Shown: positions 41,811-50,938, counted from the first letter of the stretch. The stretch: 64,000 nucleotides of DNA from Bradyrhizobium sp. Ash2021 (GCF_031202265.1 NZ_CP100604.1:4570501-4634500), one strand, 5' to 3'. The notes: generated from the sequence alone by a model not told the origin. Numbers and translations: made by a program.

Positions 41811-42578
41811 ATGCCTGCCATGCACGAGACAAACCTCGACGGACGCGTCGCGATCGTTACCGGATCGGGACAGAACATTGGCGCAGCCATTGCGCGCCGG
41901 CTCGCGGAGGCAGGCGCGGCCGTTGTGGTCAACGGCCATACGTCACGCGAGAATGTCGAGCGCACTGTTTCCGAGATTCGGGAAGCCGGCGGGCGCGCCG
42001 TCGGCATCATGGCCGATGTCTCGGACCCGAAGGATGTCGGGCGTCTCGTCGCGGAAGCCAATGCGGCCTTCGGGCCGGTGGACATTGCCGTCTCGAATGT
42101 CGGGCGGCGATTGCTCAAGCCGTTCGAGTCGATCAGCATCGAGGATTGGGACTGGGCAATCCGGACCAACCTCTCATCCTGCTTCTATCTCGCGCATCAC
42201 TTGATCCCGGCGATGAGGGACCGGATGTGGGGCCGAGTAATCCACGTGTCCGGGTTCGACGGTTTCACAGGTCATATCGTCAATCGCGCCTACAACATCG
42301 CTGCAAAGGCAGGGATGCACGGCTTCTCGAAGGCGCTCGGGCGCGAGCTCGGACCGTTCGGCATCACGGCAAATACGGTCGTGCCCGGTGCGATCGATAC
42401 TGAACGCGACTGGAGTCAGTATCCAGGGAGGAACGTCGAGGCGACAAGGAACGCAATCCCGGTGCGCAGAATCGGCCATGTAGACGATATCGCCTATGCA
42501 TGCGTCTATCTCTGCACCACAGGTAGCTTCGTCAACGGGCAGGCCATCCATCTGAACGGCGGCCAGTACATGTTCTGA
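41811..42578 (+). CDS. Short-chain dehydrogenase/reductase with an atypical active site
   Basis: The product is 255 residues. The Rossmann nucleotide motif is VTGSGQNIGAAIARRL, followed by ADVSDPKD and NVGRRLLKP in place of the usual NNAG. The catalytic Ser is in IHVSGFDGF. The usual YxxxK reads YNIAAK, with the Tyr one residue further from the Lys and Asn in its normal place. The C-terminus has NTVVPGAIDTERDW and the usual NGQAIHLNGGQYMF end. NAD(P)H-dependent activity may be altered. Confidence 0.85.
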   Translation: MPAMHETNLDGRVAIVTGSGQNIGAAIARRLAEAGAAVVVNGHTSRENVERTVSEIREAGGRAVGIMADVSDPKDVGRLVAEANAAFGPVDIAVSNVGRRLLKPFESISIEDWDWAIRTNLSSCFYLAHHLIPAMRDRMWGRVIHVSGFDGFTGHIVNRAYNIAAKAGMHGFSKALGRELGPFGITANTVVPGAIDTERDWSQYPGRNVEATRNAIPVRRIGHVDDIAYACVYLCTTGSFVNGQAIHLNGGQYMF

Positions 42579-42601
42579 AGCCGGCAGACGACGCCTCGCA
42601 C

Positions 42602-42850
42602 AAGCCCATCGACAGCGGCCTTGTGACAAACCTCGCGCGGCCGGGCGGCAACCTCACGGGCTTTTGGTCTTTCGAACCGGATATGGGCCGCAAGTGGCTC
42701 AGCGTGCTCAAGGAGACCGCAGCAAATATGCGCCGGGTGGGGGTGCTATTCGGTTCGGACACCCCGATCGATCTGGCAATGATGCGTTCTGCCGAGGCGG
42801 TCGCACGAGCGCTCGGGATCACGATCGCGGGCGTCACCCCTGACACCACA
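42602..42850 (+). pseudogene. Fragment of an ABC_sub_bind family protein
   Basis: The plus strand encodes DSGLVTNLARPGGNLTGFWS, then GRKWLSVLKETAANMRRVGV and AVARALGITIAGVTPDT. This is the middle of a periplasmic ABC_sub_bind protein. Signal peptide and both ends are missing, so it is a remnant. Confidence 0.7.
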
Positions 42851-43568
42851 CCACAAGGTCGACCGCTCCCGCCAGAGGGGAGCCGTGGGTGGGTGCTGCC
42901 GATCTACTCGATGCCGGGGTCGAGAAATATTGATCCCCGCTCGTCCAAAGGGACCCGCATTTTTGCGCGGTTATTTTTCCGTTCGGTTCTCCGCGCACTT
43001 CCCTTATTTTATTTTTTCCTTGAGCCTCTGCCGAGCCCGCTGATCGCTTTGACCGTTCGCCGCACTTCGGCACCGGAGCCGTCGGAATAACGCACAGGCG
43101 ACGTTCCGGCCGCGATGCCCGCCCGCCCGCGCGGCCAAGGCGCAGTTCTCGTAATAGAACTGCCTGCCGATCATCGACCGCGCCGAGATGCGGATGGCAG
43201 ATGCGATATATGCCGAGCAGGAGCGGGGCGAGGTGCCAAGCGTTGGAGTGAGCACGATGGTCCGAGCCTCGGACAATCACGCCGTGACCTTCGCCGACCT
43301 TGGCGTCACCAGGCGGCGATGCCGGCGTCGATGTTGGCGAAGGCGCAATCCAGGGCGCGCTGGCAGAAGAGGACCGCGATCCGGGTTCTTCCGCGATGTC
43401 CGCTTCCGGGGGGCGCAGCGGAAGTTGTGTTTCGGGGCCGGGAGGTCCGAGTCTGACCCCTATGCGACATCAGCGGGACTGTGCTTCCTCCGCTCGAACC
43501 ACACTCGGCCACTTTCAGTGTGCTAATTTAACTCGCTACGATACTCGATCCCGAAATGGGAGGCTCAG
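42851..43568. other. Decayed region before sodC
   Basis: A frame at 43165-43320 encodes IIDRAEMRMADAIYAEQERG and ends near TFADLGVT, which looks like part of a real but broken protein that I cannot name. An AGGGACCC motif lies near 42950. GGACAT-type repeat text lies near 43395-43460. The last bases hold the sodC promoter and a GGGAGG ribosome site. Confidence 0.4.
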
Positions 43569-44102
43569 ATGAGATCATCCAACGTTGTGACGCTGGCTGC
43601 CGCGACCATAGTAACTGGTGCGAGCGCTGCTTATGCCGCTAGCGAGACGATCACCATGAACGCAATCGATGCCAACGGCGACGGCAAGGAGATTGGCACG
43701 CTTGTTTTGTCCGATACCCAAACAGGGTTGCAGATCACGCCACGGCTGGTCGGTCTACCGCCGGGCGACCATGGATTCCATGCCCACGTTAATCCGAATT
43801 GTGGCCCGGGCCCTGGACCGAATGGCCAGCCAGCGGCCGGCATGGCGGCGGGTGGCCATTATGACCCAGCCGACACTGGCAAACACCTCGGACCGTATGG
43901 CGAGGGCCACAAGGGCGACATGCCCGTGCTAACCGTCGATGCTAGCGGCAAGGCCACGGAGGCCGTGGTAGTGCCGCACCTCATTGTGGCCGACGTCAAG
44001 GGGCGCTCGATTATGATCCACGCGGGCGGCGATAATTACTCCGACCAGCCAGCGCCCTTGGGTGGTGGCGGCGCGCGCATCGCTTGCGGCGTTGCCAAGT
44101 AG
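43569..44102 (+). CDS. sodC: Periplasmic Cu/Zn superoxide dismutase
   Basis: The product is 177 residues with a signal peptide ending near AAYAAS. The copper and zinc ligands are in GDHGFHAHVNPNC and GGHYDPADTGKHLGPYGEGH, followed by KGDMPVL. IMIHAGGDNYSD and the final cysteine of ARIACGVAK complete the family pattern. It converts superoxide to hydrogen peroxide and oxygen in the periplasm. GGGAGG precedes the ATG. It is a single-gene unit within element 2 cargo. Confidence 0.93.
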   Translation: MRSSNVVTLAAATIVTGASAAYAASETITMNAIDANGDGKEIGTLVLSDTQTGLQITPRLVGLPPGDHGFHAHVNPNCGPGPGPNGQPAAGMAAGGHYDPADTGKHLGPYGEGHKGDMPVLTVDASGKATEAVVVPHLIVADVKGRSIMIHAGGDNYSDQPAPLGGGGARIACGVAK

Positions 44103-44372
44103 AACTGCTAATGCTGCTCGCGCTGGCCAACGAGATCATCAAATAATCCGTTGCTGCGGTGCATGAGTCCGGAAATAGCACTTTTCGGAAGTTGGTCCTC
44201 AGTCCCGGCCGCCCGATATGCTACATGTGAAACCGCACTTTGGGGTGCGGTGCAACAGCCGTCGGGTAAGTTCGTTCGTACAGATGACGTTTCTTGCATA
44301 ATCGGAATGGTTCCGATCTGTTAGCGATGCCGGTCAGCATTTCGCTTTCGGCGGTGGAAGGGGGTATCTGCT
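44103..44372. other. Intergenic region after sodC
   Basis: No gene, terminator or repeat was recognised in these 270 bases. GGGGG lies just before the next start codon. Confidence 0.3.
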
Positions 44373-44759
44373 ATGACGATCAAAACATTTTTCACAATTA
44401 TTGCTGTTCTTGCCCTGGTGCATGGTGTCGGTTTTGTACTAGCTCCAGAACAGGTAGCCGCCAGCTATGGAATGGCAACTTCGGCTTCAACCGTGCTTAT
44501 GGCGCGACTATTTGGTGCAGCGCTGGTGGGATTGGGCCTCATTTTCTGGTTCGCCCGGGACGGCTCATCGGAGTCCATGCGCGGCGTGTTTATACCTACC
44601 ATTATCGGCAACACAGTTGGGTTGATTGTAGTTGTCATGGGGACCACGGCAGGTACGCTGAATTCAATGGGATGGGTTGCTGCTTTAATCTATCTCTTCG
44701 GAGCGGCGGGCTCTGCCTATTTCGTGATGGCGCGATCACCTCAGCTATCGTCGCGCTAA
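44373..44759 (+). CDS. Four-helix membrane protein of unknown function
   Basis: The product is 128 residues with four hydrophobic segments at about 4-24, 42-62, 72-92 and 99-119. Glycine-rich helix faces such as LFGAALVGLGLIFWF and LIYLFGAAGSAYFVM are seen. It is probably an inner-membrane protein of the DoxX-like or DUF4345-like size class, but no signature proves either. A strong terminator follows 66 bases after the stop. Confidence 0.6.
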   Translation: MTIKTFFTIIAVLALVHGVGFVLAPEQVAASYGMATSASTVLMARLFGAALVGLGLIFWFARDGSSESMRGVFIPTIIGNTVGLIVVVMGTTAGTLNSMGWVAALIYLFGAAGSAYFVMARSPQLSSR

Positions 44760-44824
44760 AATTCAATATCGTCCTTTCGTCTGCAAGGATTGATGGTCGC
44801 CTAATCTTTGATCATCAGGTTTGA

Positions 44825-44846
44825 GCCGCCTTCGGGCGGCTTTTTC
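44825..44846 (+). terminator. Rho-independent terminator
   Basis: GCCGCC, a TTCG tetraloop and GGCGGC are followed by TTTTTC. It ends the membrane protein transcript. Confidence 0.85.
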
Positions 44847-45214
44847 TTTGGTTGATTTGGTTCGCCATGTCTGTTGTTGGCACATCTCGGACATAGCCGG
44901 CCGCGCTGATGATGTCGGATTACCGGGGTGAACCGGACATCGCGCCGGCAATGCCGGCGAAGGTGTCGGCGTTCGCGAAACCATGAATCACTATGCTGCG
45001 CAAGTCCGCCGGGGCTGATCGGCGAGGCTGATTAGGTCGTCGGCATTGCGGACCGCGCCTTCCAGCGCCGCGCGGGCGAGGACGAAGAGGTCAGGCGCGA
45101 GATAGCGGCGGCTTGTCTCGCCAAGGCGGACGAGTGGAACGAGCCCCGCTCAATGAACAGGACTGACGACCGAATGTACGATGTGGCTGAGACGACCGGG
45201 GTCTCCTCGGCCCT
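44847..45214. other. Decayed region before hsdR
   Basis: GGACAT-type repeat text lies near 44878-44955. A minus-strand remnant lies at 44991-45155. Nothing else is recognised. Confidence 0.4.
44991..45155 (-). pseudogene. Protein fragment of unknown origin
   Basis: The minus strand reads RLGETSRRYLAPDLFVLARA, then EGAVRNADDLISLAD and stops. It has no start codon. The wording is protein-like, so it is probably the 3' end of a lost gene. Confidence 0.3.
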
Positions 45215-45687
45215 TCACCCAGCCAGTTCGAATTCTTTGAGCGGGACCTGAGACTGCAAATAGCCCATCAATGACGTCCGTTCGTCAATTGGCAGCTTCG
45301 AGAGTGAACCGAAAAGAGTTCGGTCGCGAGCGCTCAATTCAGCAAAGTTGCCTTCCTCAAGCAAGGCTCGGCTCCGTGGGTCTAACACGAAGGCAACAAA
45401 AACCGTACGCAGTTCGCGGCTGTGGGTAACGGGTCGATACTCTCGCGCTTAGCTTCGACGACGGCTACAGGGCGCTGGTCCGTGTTCTGAAGGACGTAGT
45501 CCACGAAACCCTGCGGTACTTGCTCGAAGTCCCGACCCAAGTCCTGGCCGGGGGGAAACGCCTGCCCTGTTACGCGATGTTCGCAGATGATGTTCGCTAG
45601 CCGCCCTTGCGCATCCGGGTAGAAGCGCCAGCCCGCTTCTTCCAAAAGCTTGTTGATGGTGATGCGGGCCTGGGCTTCGGAGGGCAT
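45215..45687 (-). pseudogene. hsdR: Collapsed type I restriction subunit R
   Basis: The N-terminal 85 residues are intact: SEAQARITINKLLEEAGWRF, later FVDYVLQNTDQRPVAVVEAK with the PD-(D/E)xK nuclease lysine region. After ESIDPL the frame runs into a stop. In another frame the DNA continues as TVFVAFVLDPRSRALLEEGN and ends KEFELAG. I infer that the helicase centre has been deleted and the C-terminal end joined out of frame. No restriction activity is expected. It lies six bases downstream of the methylase-specificity fusion. Confidence 0.75.
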
Positions 45688-45693
45688 CGTTGA

Positions 45694-48216
45694 TTACTCC
45701 AGTTGGCCGTTGCCCCAGACGCGGCCGAGGACACGTTGGATTTTGGCCTCGAAGTGGGGGAGCAGCGAACGCACCGCCTCCATCTGCGCCGCCTCCGCGT
45801 CCAACTCCGCCACGATTCGGCGTTGCTCCTCCAAGGGAGGCAGGGGGATTTCGATGGCCTTGAGAATGTCCTGACTCAGGTTATTGATGTTCGCGCCACC
45901 GCCCATCATTTGAGCGCGGAATTCCGAAAGCCGGAGCAGGAATGCGTAGAATTTTGGCTCGCACCGGTTTCGGTCAAGCCGCATCCGAATTGTGAAAGCC
46001 GAGTGGGTCACGCGGATACCGTTAGGTTGAACCAACAGGCAGCGTCCCACGAGTTCCTTGCTTCCGTTGGACCGGACAAAGATCAAATCGCCGTCTTCGA
46101 GGACGTGGCCTTCACTCAATATTCCGTCAGGAGTGATTTCGTCCAGATCGTCGAGCGGCGCGACGACGTGGCTCTGGAAATGGCGGACTCCGAGAACCTT
46201 GATACCTTTGCCAGCGCTTTCCTTGGAGTAGTTGACACCGTTCTTGAACTCAGCGACTTCGCCGACCTCAATCGTCGTCCAATCGGACGAAACAACGACG
46301 CGGGGAATGTAGCTCGCAAGAATCTGGCGAGCGCCGTCGAGGACCTGCTGGTAGCCATCGATCTCCGCCACGATTCGCTGTTGCTCCTCCAGCGGCGGCA
46401 GCGGGATTTCGAGACTCGCAATCAATTCGCGTGAGACGTTGGGAAACGTCGAACCTGTGCCGAGCGCGAGAATTTCATCGCGCTTAGCTCGAATCATCTG
46501 GTTCACCCATGCCTGTTGTTTTCGTTCTTTGGCGCGGATTGCAGCGACACCCCGGCCGATGCAGGCGCGAAAGCCCGCGATATTCATCCGGCCTGCAGTA
46601 GCTCCGCGAACACAAAGAATGAGGTCGCCTTCTTCGCAGAGTTTTGTCGGAGCAGTCGTGTGCTGTCGGACTATCGTCTTGGAAAAAGGATATGGACCAA
46701 ATTCAACCGGACCATTGATCAAGGGGGTGCCTTCACCTTTCTCGTTGTAAGTGTCGCCGGGTGGGCTCTGCCCCATGACTACCTCAGTAATCTCATCCAA
46801 GCGGACAACTGGAAAACTTGAGGTGGCGACATTACTGTTTGTCGGATCAGCTGAGATATTCACTGAGCGGTTCGACAACAATTCCGTTTTCTCAACTAAC
46901 CTCCACACTAACGGACTGTCGAAGTCATCGTTCAGTTTCCCATTGAACCAGGCCTTCGCCACGCGCTCCGCTTCCGGCAGGTCATTAGCCTCAATGGGGT
47001 TTCGTTTGTCGCCGAGGTCGAAGCCGTCTGCGTTGATTTTGAGGAAGAGGATTTCCTTGGTCTGCCGCGCGAGTTTCTTATTGAGCAGCAGAATGCTGGT
47101 CTTGACGCCGGAGTAAGGCTTGAACACGCCCGCCGGAAGCGAGACGACGGCGACGAGCGAATCCTCGACGAGGAAGCGGCGCAATTTAATATAGGCGTTC
47201 TGCGTGGTGGCCACGATGCCGTTGGGCACGATGACGCCGCCGCGTCCGTCGCTGGTGAGGTGCTCGGCGATATAGTCGGTGAACAGCACCTCGGCCTTCT
47301 TTGCGGCGATGCGGAATTTTGTATGGGGGGTGACGCCACCTTTCGGGGTCATGAAGGGCGGATTCGCGAGAATGAGATCGGCCTTCTCGTTCCACCGCGC
47401 GTCGTTCGTGAGAGTATCGTAGATGTGGATGGCGGGATCGGGAAAGTCGTGGAGGAAGAGGTTCACCTTGCTCAGCTTCACCATCTGATCGTCAACGTCA
47501 TAGCCGGTCAGATTGCCGTAAACTTTCTGGCGCTGAGCGTGCGTGAGCCGGTCGCCCGGAATGGTCGAGCCGGGCGAGGTGTGGTGCCCGAGGATGTGCC
47601 GGTAAGCGGAGACGAGGAAGCCGCCTGTGCCGCACGCGGGGTCGAGAATTTTGTCGTCGGGTTGTGGGTCGAGGCAGGCGACCATAAAATCGATGATGTG
47701 GCGCGGAGTACGGAACTGGCCGTTCTCGCCCTGCGCGCCGGAGACTTGGAGAAGATATTCAAAGGCGTTGCCAAGTTCCTCGCTGTGCGAATAGGCAAAC
47801 CCGTTCACTTCGGTAAGGAACATGGTGAGGATGCGGCCGTCGCGAAACTTCAAGAAAGCGTTTCGGAAGATGTCGCGAAAGAGGACTGGCAAATGCGCGC
47901 CGGGAGCGACCCGCTTGCCATTTACTTCCATATCCGCTCCGCCGAGCAGCTCGATGCCACGGGCAAAGCGGTTCATCCGCTCATCGGCGGAAACAGTCTG
48001 CGGCATCAAGGCACGCCAGCGGTAGTCCGTCAGCGGGCCGATAAAGAAGGAGCGCTTGCCACCGAGATTCACGGACTCGTCGTCGAGGTCGTCCATGAAT
48101 TTGTAGATGAGTGCGATGGTGATGAGTTCGACCTGATTGGACGGCTGCGGGAGTTTACCAACGAGGACATCCCGGCACGCATCAATACGGCGTTTGGTAT
48201 CGGAGGTTAGCATCAA
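45694..48216 (-). CDS. Type I restriction-modification methylase fused to specificity domains
   Basis: The product is 840 residues. The N-terminal part (about 1-460) is an HsdM N6-adenine methyltransferase with DPACGTGGF near residue 189 and NPPF near 285. Two target-recognition domains follow (about 465-840), each ending in the conserved IPLPPLEEQQRIVAEID or IPLPPLEEQRRIVAELD helix. So M and S functions are in one chain with a two-part recognition site. It should methylate DNA even without HsdR, which is broken next to it. The start is at 48216 (MMLTSDTKRRIDACRDVL). Confidence 0.9.
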   Translation of the reverse strand: MMLTSDTKRRIDACRDVLVGKLPQPSNQVELITIALIYKFMDDLDDESVNLGGKRSFFIGPLTDYRWRALMPQTVSADERMNRFARGIELLGGADMEVNGKRVAPGAHLPVLFRDIFRNAFLKFRDGRILTMFLTEVNGFAYSHSEELGNAFEYLLQVSGAQGENGQFRTPRHIIDFMVACLDPQPDDKILDPACGTGGFLVSAYRHILGHHTSPGSTIPGDRLTHAQRQKVYGNLTGYDVDDQMVKLSKVNLFLHDFPDPAIHIYDTLTNDARWNEKADLILANPPFMTPKGGVTPHTKFRIAAKKAEVLFTDYIAEHLTSDGRGGVIVPNGIVATTQNAYIKLRRFLVEDSLVAVVSLPAGVFKPYSGVKTSILLLNKKLARQTKEILFLKINADGFDLGDKRNPIEANDLPEAERVAKAWFNGKLNDDFDSPLVWRLVEKTELLSNRSVNISADPTNSNVATSSFPVVRLDEITEVVMGQSPPGDTYNEKGEGTPLINGPVEFGPYPFSKTIVRQHTTAPTKLCEEGDLILCVRGATAGRMNIAGFRACIGRGVAAIRAKERKQQAWVNQMIRAKRDEILALGTGSTFPNVSRELIASLEIPLPPLEEQQRIVAEIDGYQQVLDGARQILASYIPRVVVSSDWTTIEVGEVAEFKNGVNYSKESAGKGIKVLGVRHFQSHVVAPLDDLDEITPDGILSEGHVLEDGDLIFVRSNGSKELVGRCLLVQPNGIRVTHSAFTIRMRLDRNRCEPKFYAFLLRLSEFRAQMMGGGANINNLSQDILKAIEIPLPPLEEQRRIVAELDAEAAQMEAVRSLLPHFEAKIQRVLGRVWGNGQLE

Positions 48217-48691
48217 AACTCTGAGATTGGGGGGTGAGCGGAAGCGCTAATCGACGAAGGGAATCAAGACCCTACTCAAGTCTTCGGTGAACGCCAATAA
48301 CCGTGGCGTCAAGCCAACCGTGAAGATGCGCATACAGTCCGCGCTGCGGCCCGCCAGCAGCGCGCGGCGGCGAGGGCGGCTGATATCGCACCGCCGGTAG
48401 CGGAGCTGCAGGCGGCTGGCAACGTCGCTGCAGGCCATTACGCCAGCCTCAACGCTCGCGGCATCCCGACAGCGCGCGGCGACGGCGAATGGTCCGCTGC
48501 GCGTTCTTGATCGGCTGCCAGCATGATCCCGGAACGCCACGCCCCGATTTCAGAACTGGGTCCGGTGCATACCGGAGGGAGGGCTAATAGGGCGGAGCCT
48601 CCGATTTAGTCCAACAGTCGTTCGCCAAATCGGGACCCATTTTTCAAAGGGAGGTGTCGCGCGCGGTGTTCTATTACGCGGCCGGTATTCT
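48217..48691. other. Region upstream of the methylase gene with recombinase debris
   Basis: It contains the resolvase fragment at 48346-48510 and an AGGGACCC-like motif near 48628. The methylase promoter should lie just right of 48216. No other gene is seen. Confidence 0.4.
48346..48510 (+). pseudogene. C-terminal fragment of a serine recombinase
   Basis: The frame reads AADIAPPVAELQAAGNVAAG, then YASLNARGIPTARGDGEWSA and a stop. This matches the C-terminal DNA-binding part of resolvases. The N-terminal catalytic domain is absent. Confidence 0.65.
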
Positions 48692-48901
48692 TTGCAGGGA
48701 CGGCGTCTTCGGTTGGGCTACGACCTCACCGAGGCCGGCGAGGGCGAGCGCATCCTGGCCGGCGCTGTTGTCGAGCGGTTTATCCGCCGCAAGGATGGCG
48801 AGTTGGAGCCGATCACGCCAGGATCGACGGCGGCGGTGGCGGAGGTCCGGAACCATGCCGGGGTCGTCTCGGTGAAGCGCTACAGCTTCACCATGCCCTG
48901 A
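48692..48901 (+). CDS. Small hypothetical protein, possibly a fragment
   Basis: The frame encodes up to 69 residues with GYDLTEAGEGERILAGAVVE, then DGELEPITPGSTAAVAEVRN and VKRYSFTMP. The wording looks like a real protein domain, but the start codon and ribosome site are poor. It may be a piece of a larger gene. Confidence 0.35.
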   Translation: MQGRRLRLGYDLTEAGEGERILAGAVVERFIRRKDGELEPITPGSTAAVAEVRNHAGVVSVKRYSFTMP

Positions 48902-48903
48902 CT

Positions 48904-49003
48904 GGCGCTCAGGGCATCCAGCACAGCCTCAAGAACCATGAGGGGAAAGGCGTCCAGATCGTCGGCGAGGCAAGACGGGCGCGGTGGCGATTGGCGGCCA
49001 ATT
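48904..49003 (+). pseudogene. Gene fragment shared with 27717-27830
   Basis: The DNA encodes IQHSLKNHEGKGVQIVGEAR and a short basic tail before a TAG stop at 49001. No start codon is in frame. About 70 bases match 27735-27805 closely. Confidence 0.4.
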
Positions 49004-49009
49004 AGAAAA

Positions 49010-49048
49010 AACCCCGCCAGAGGGGGCAGCCCCCGGCGAGGTTTCTCT
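49010..49048 (+). terminator. Terminator-like hairpin
   Basis: AACCCCGCC and GGCGAGGTT pair around an inner GGGGGCAGCCCCC hairpin and are followed by TCTCTCTT. It could end rightward transcription before the IS3 copy. Confidence 0.5.
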
Positions 49049-49300
49049 CTTGGTGCGCCCCACTGAGAATAGGTGCGCAGGGGTGTATGTGCCTTGCACC
49101 TTACAGGAAACTGACGCGCAGCTTACGAGGCCCCCAAATATCGCAGCGTCGCTAGCAATGGTGTCCAACAAGTTAAGGAGGCCAGACCGGCACGGTCGCG
49201 TTTGAAAGAGGCCGCCAGAGCCGGTCGCGGAAATCTGGACAGAACGATAAGTGGAATTTCTGCCTGACAGCGGCGATAATTGCCGTGAACAGGAGAGACC

Positions 49301-49609
49301 ATGAGCAGACGACCCCGGCGGAACCACTCACCGGCCTTCAAGGCGAAGGTGGCTCTGGCCGCCATCAAGGGCGATCGGACGATAGCCCAGCTGGCGGAGC
49401 ATTTCGACGTTCACCCCAATCAGATTACGGCCTGGAAATCACAGCTTGAGGGCGGCGCCTCTGATATTTTCGGATCGGGGGGCGGGACGCCGGCCACGCC
49501 CGCGGTCGATGTGAAGTCGCTGCATGCCAAGATCGGGGAGCTGACGCTGGAGAACGATTTTTTAGAAGGCGCGCTCACCAAGGCGGGATTGCTGAGCGCA
49601 AAGCGATGA
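49301..49609 (+). CDS. IS3-family transposase OrfA, copy 1
   Basis: The product is 102 residues. The helix-turn-helix part reads AFKAKVALAAIKGDRTIAQL, then FDVHPNQITAWK. A leucine-zipper-like segment (LHAKIGELTLENDFLEGAL) follows. It binds the IS ends. Its TGA overlaps the OrfB ATG as ATGA, so OrfB may be made by reinitiation as well as by frameshifting. Confidence 0.88.
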   Translation: MSRRPRRNHSPAFKAKVALAAIKGDRTIAQLAEHFDVHPNQITAWKSQLEGGASDIFGSGGGTPATPAVDVKSLHAKIGELTLENDFLEGALTKAGLLSAKR

Positions 49610-50433
49610 TCGACCGTAAGCACGATCTGTCGATCACCAAGCAGGCAGAGATTTTGAAGGTCAGTCGCGGCAGCGTGTACTATCTGCCGCGTCCAGTCTC
49701 TTCAGCCGACCTCGAGATCATGCAGCGTCTCGATCGGCTGCACCTGGAGTATCCCTTCGCCGGTTCGCGTATGTTGCGAGGCCTGCTGGCTTTGCAGGGG
49801 TGCAAGATCGGCCGCCGGCATGTGAAGACGCTCATGCGGCGGATGGGGATAGAGGCGCTCTATCGCCGTCCGCGCACCACCAAGCCCGAGCCCGGCCACA
49901 AGATCTATCCGTATCTGCTGCGCGGCATCGAGATCCGGCGGCCGAACCAGGTCTGGGCCATGGACATCACGTACATTCCGATGGCGCACGGCTTCGTCTA
50001 TCTCGCCGTGGTGCTGGACTGGGCGACACGTCGTGTTCTGTCGTGGCGGCTGTCGATCACGATGGAGGCGGCCTTCTGCGTCGAGACCCTGGAAGATGCC
50101 TTGGCTCGCCACGGCAAGCCGGACATCTTCAACACCGATCAGGGCTCTCAGTTCACCGGCGCGGCGTTCACCGGCCTGCTCGCCAGCAATGGCATCGCCA
50201 TCAGCATGGATGGCAAAGGGGCCTGGCGGGACAATGTGTTCGTCGAACGGCTGTGGCGCAGCGTCAAATACGAGGAGGTCTATCTGCGAGCCTACGAAAC
50301 CGTCGGCGAGGCGCGACATTCGATCGGCCGGTATCTCGACTTTTACAACGGCCGACGTCCTCATTCGAGTCTTGACGACATGACCCCGGATCAAGCCTAC
50401 TTCGATCTTCCGCCGCTCCGCGCGGCGGCCTAA
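49606..50433 (+). CDS. IS3-family transposase OrfB (DDE catalytic subunit), copy 1
   Basis: The product is 275 residues. The N-terminal HTH_21-like part has [20 protein letters not shown]. The integrase-type core has [10 protein letters not shown] (first Asp), [11 protein letters not shown] (second Asp) and [19 protein letters not shown] (Glu). It cuts and joins IS ends. All three catalytic residues are present and the frame is intact, so the copy should be active. Confidence 0.9.
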   Translation: MIDRKHDLSITKQAEILKVSRGSVYYLPRPVSSADLEIMQRLDRLHLEYPFAGSRMLRGLLALQGCKIGRRHVKTLMRRMGIEALYRRPRTTKPEPGHKIYPYLLRGIEIRRPNQVWAMDITYIPMAHGFVYLAVVLDWATRRVLSWRLSITMEAAFCVETLEDALARHGKPDIFNTDQGSQFTGAAFTGLLASNGIAISMDGKGAWRDNVFVERLWRSVKYEEVYLRAYETVGEARHSIGRYLDFYNGRRPHSSLDDMTPDQAYFDLPPLRAAA

Positions 50434-50543
50434 CCTCGGCAGAGGCTCCACTTATCGACGCGGAATTTTTGTTCAGACAACCGGGGCCAGCTCAGCCAAC
50501 TGAGGCGGCGCAAAAGAAAGGACCGCCAAATCGGTCAGAAAGA

Positions 50544-50819
50544 TTAGTGCTTAGGGAAGCACTTTTTCTCCAGCAGGTTGACTTGGCCTTGGTCGGTAAT
50601 GACCGGGTCTTGGTGTGAGGTTTCCCCGATCATGACGGTGCCGCTGATCTGAAATCCGTCCCCTGACTTTGACACGTCATTGCAGGGCACCTGGTCTATG
50701 ATTTGGTGCCAATTCGAACCTTTGAAGATTGTAGTGGTGGTGGCTATGCCATGAGTCCAGCCGCCCAAGACGAAGGTGGTGACCGGAAGCAAAGCCAGTG
50801 CCCAGCGTTTCGGTATCAT
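50544..50819 (-). CDS. Small secreted protein between two IS copies
   Basis: The product is 91 residues. A signal peptide ends near GGWTHGIA. The mature part has NWHQIIDQVPCNDVSKSGDG, then FQISGTVMIGETSHQDPV and NLLEKKCFPKH, with two cysteines that may form a disulphide. No family is recognised. It lies in the 360-base segment between the two IS3 copies, and each IS has its own target duplication. Confidence 0.55.
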   Translation of the reverse strand: MIPKRWALALLPVTTFVLGGWTHGIATTTTIFKGSNWHQIIDQVPCNDVSKSGDGFQISGTVMIGETSHQDPVITDQGQVNLLEKKCFPKH

Positions 50820-50938
50820 ATTGCGAATCTCCAGTTAAGTGCTGGCCGAAATAGAGAGCCGGTCGCGGAAATCTGGACAGAACGATAAGTGGAATTTCTG
50901 CCTGACAGCGGCGATAATTGCCGTGAACAGGAGAGACC

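Larger units (their letters stand above)
49217..50494. mobile_element. IS3-family insertion sequence, copy 1
   Basis: The element is 1278 bases. Its ends are imperfect inverted repeats (AGAGCCGGTCGCGG on the left; TGAGCTGGCCCCGG read inward from the right). It is flanked by a three-base target duplication GCC (49214-49216 and 50495-50497). It is identical in all parts compared with copy 2 at 50855-52132. Confidence 0.88.

Noticed and set aside
47260..48210. Plus-strand ORF of 316 codons opposite the methylase
   Set aside because: It mirrors HsdM codons and has no recognisable domain or ribosome site.
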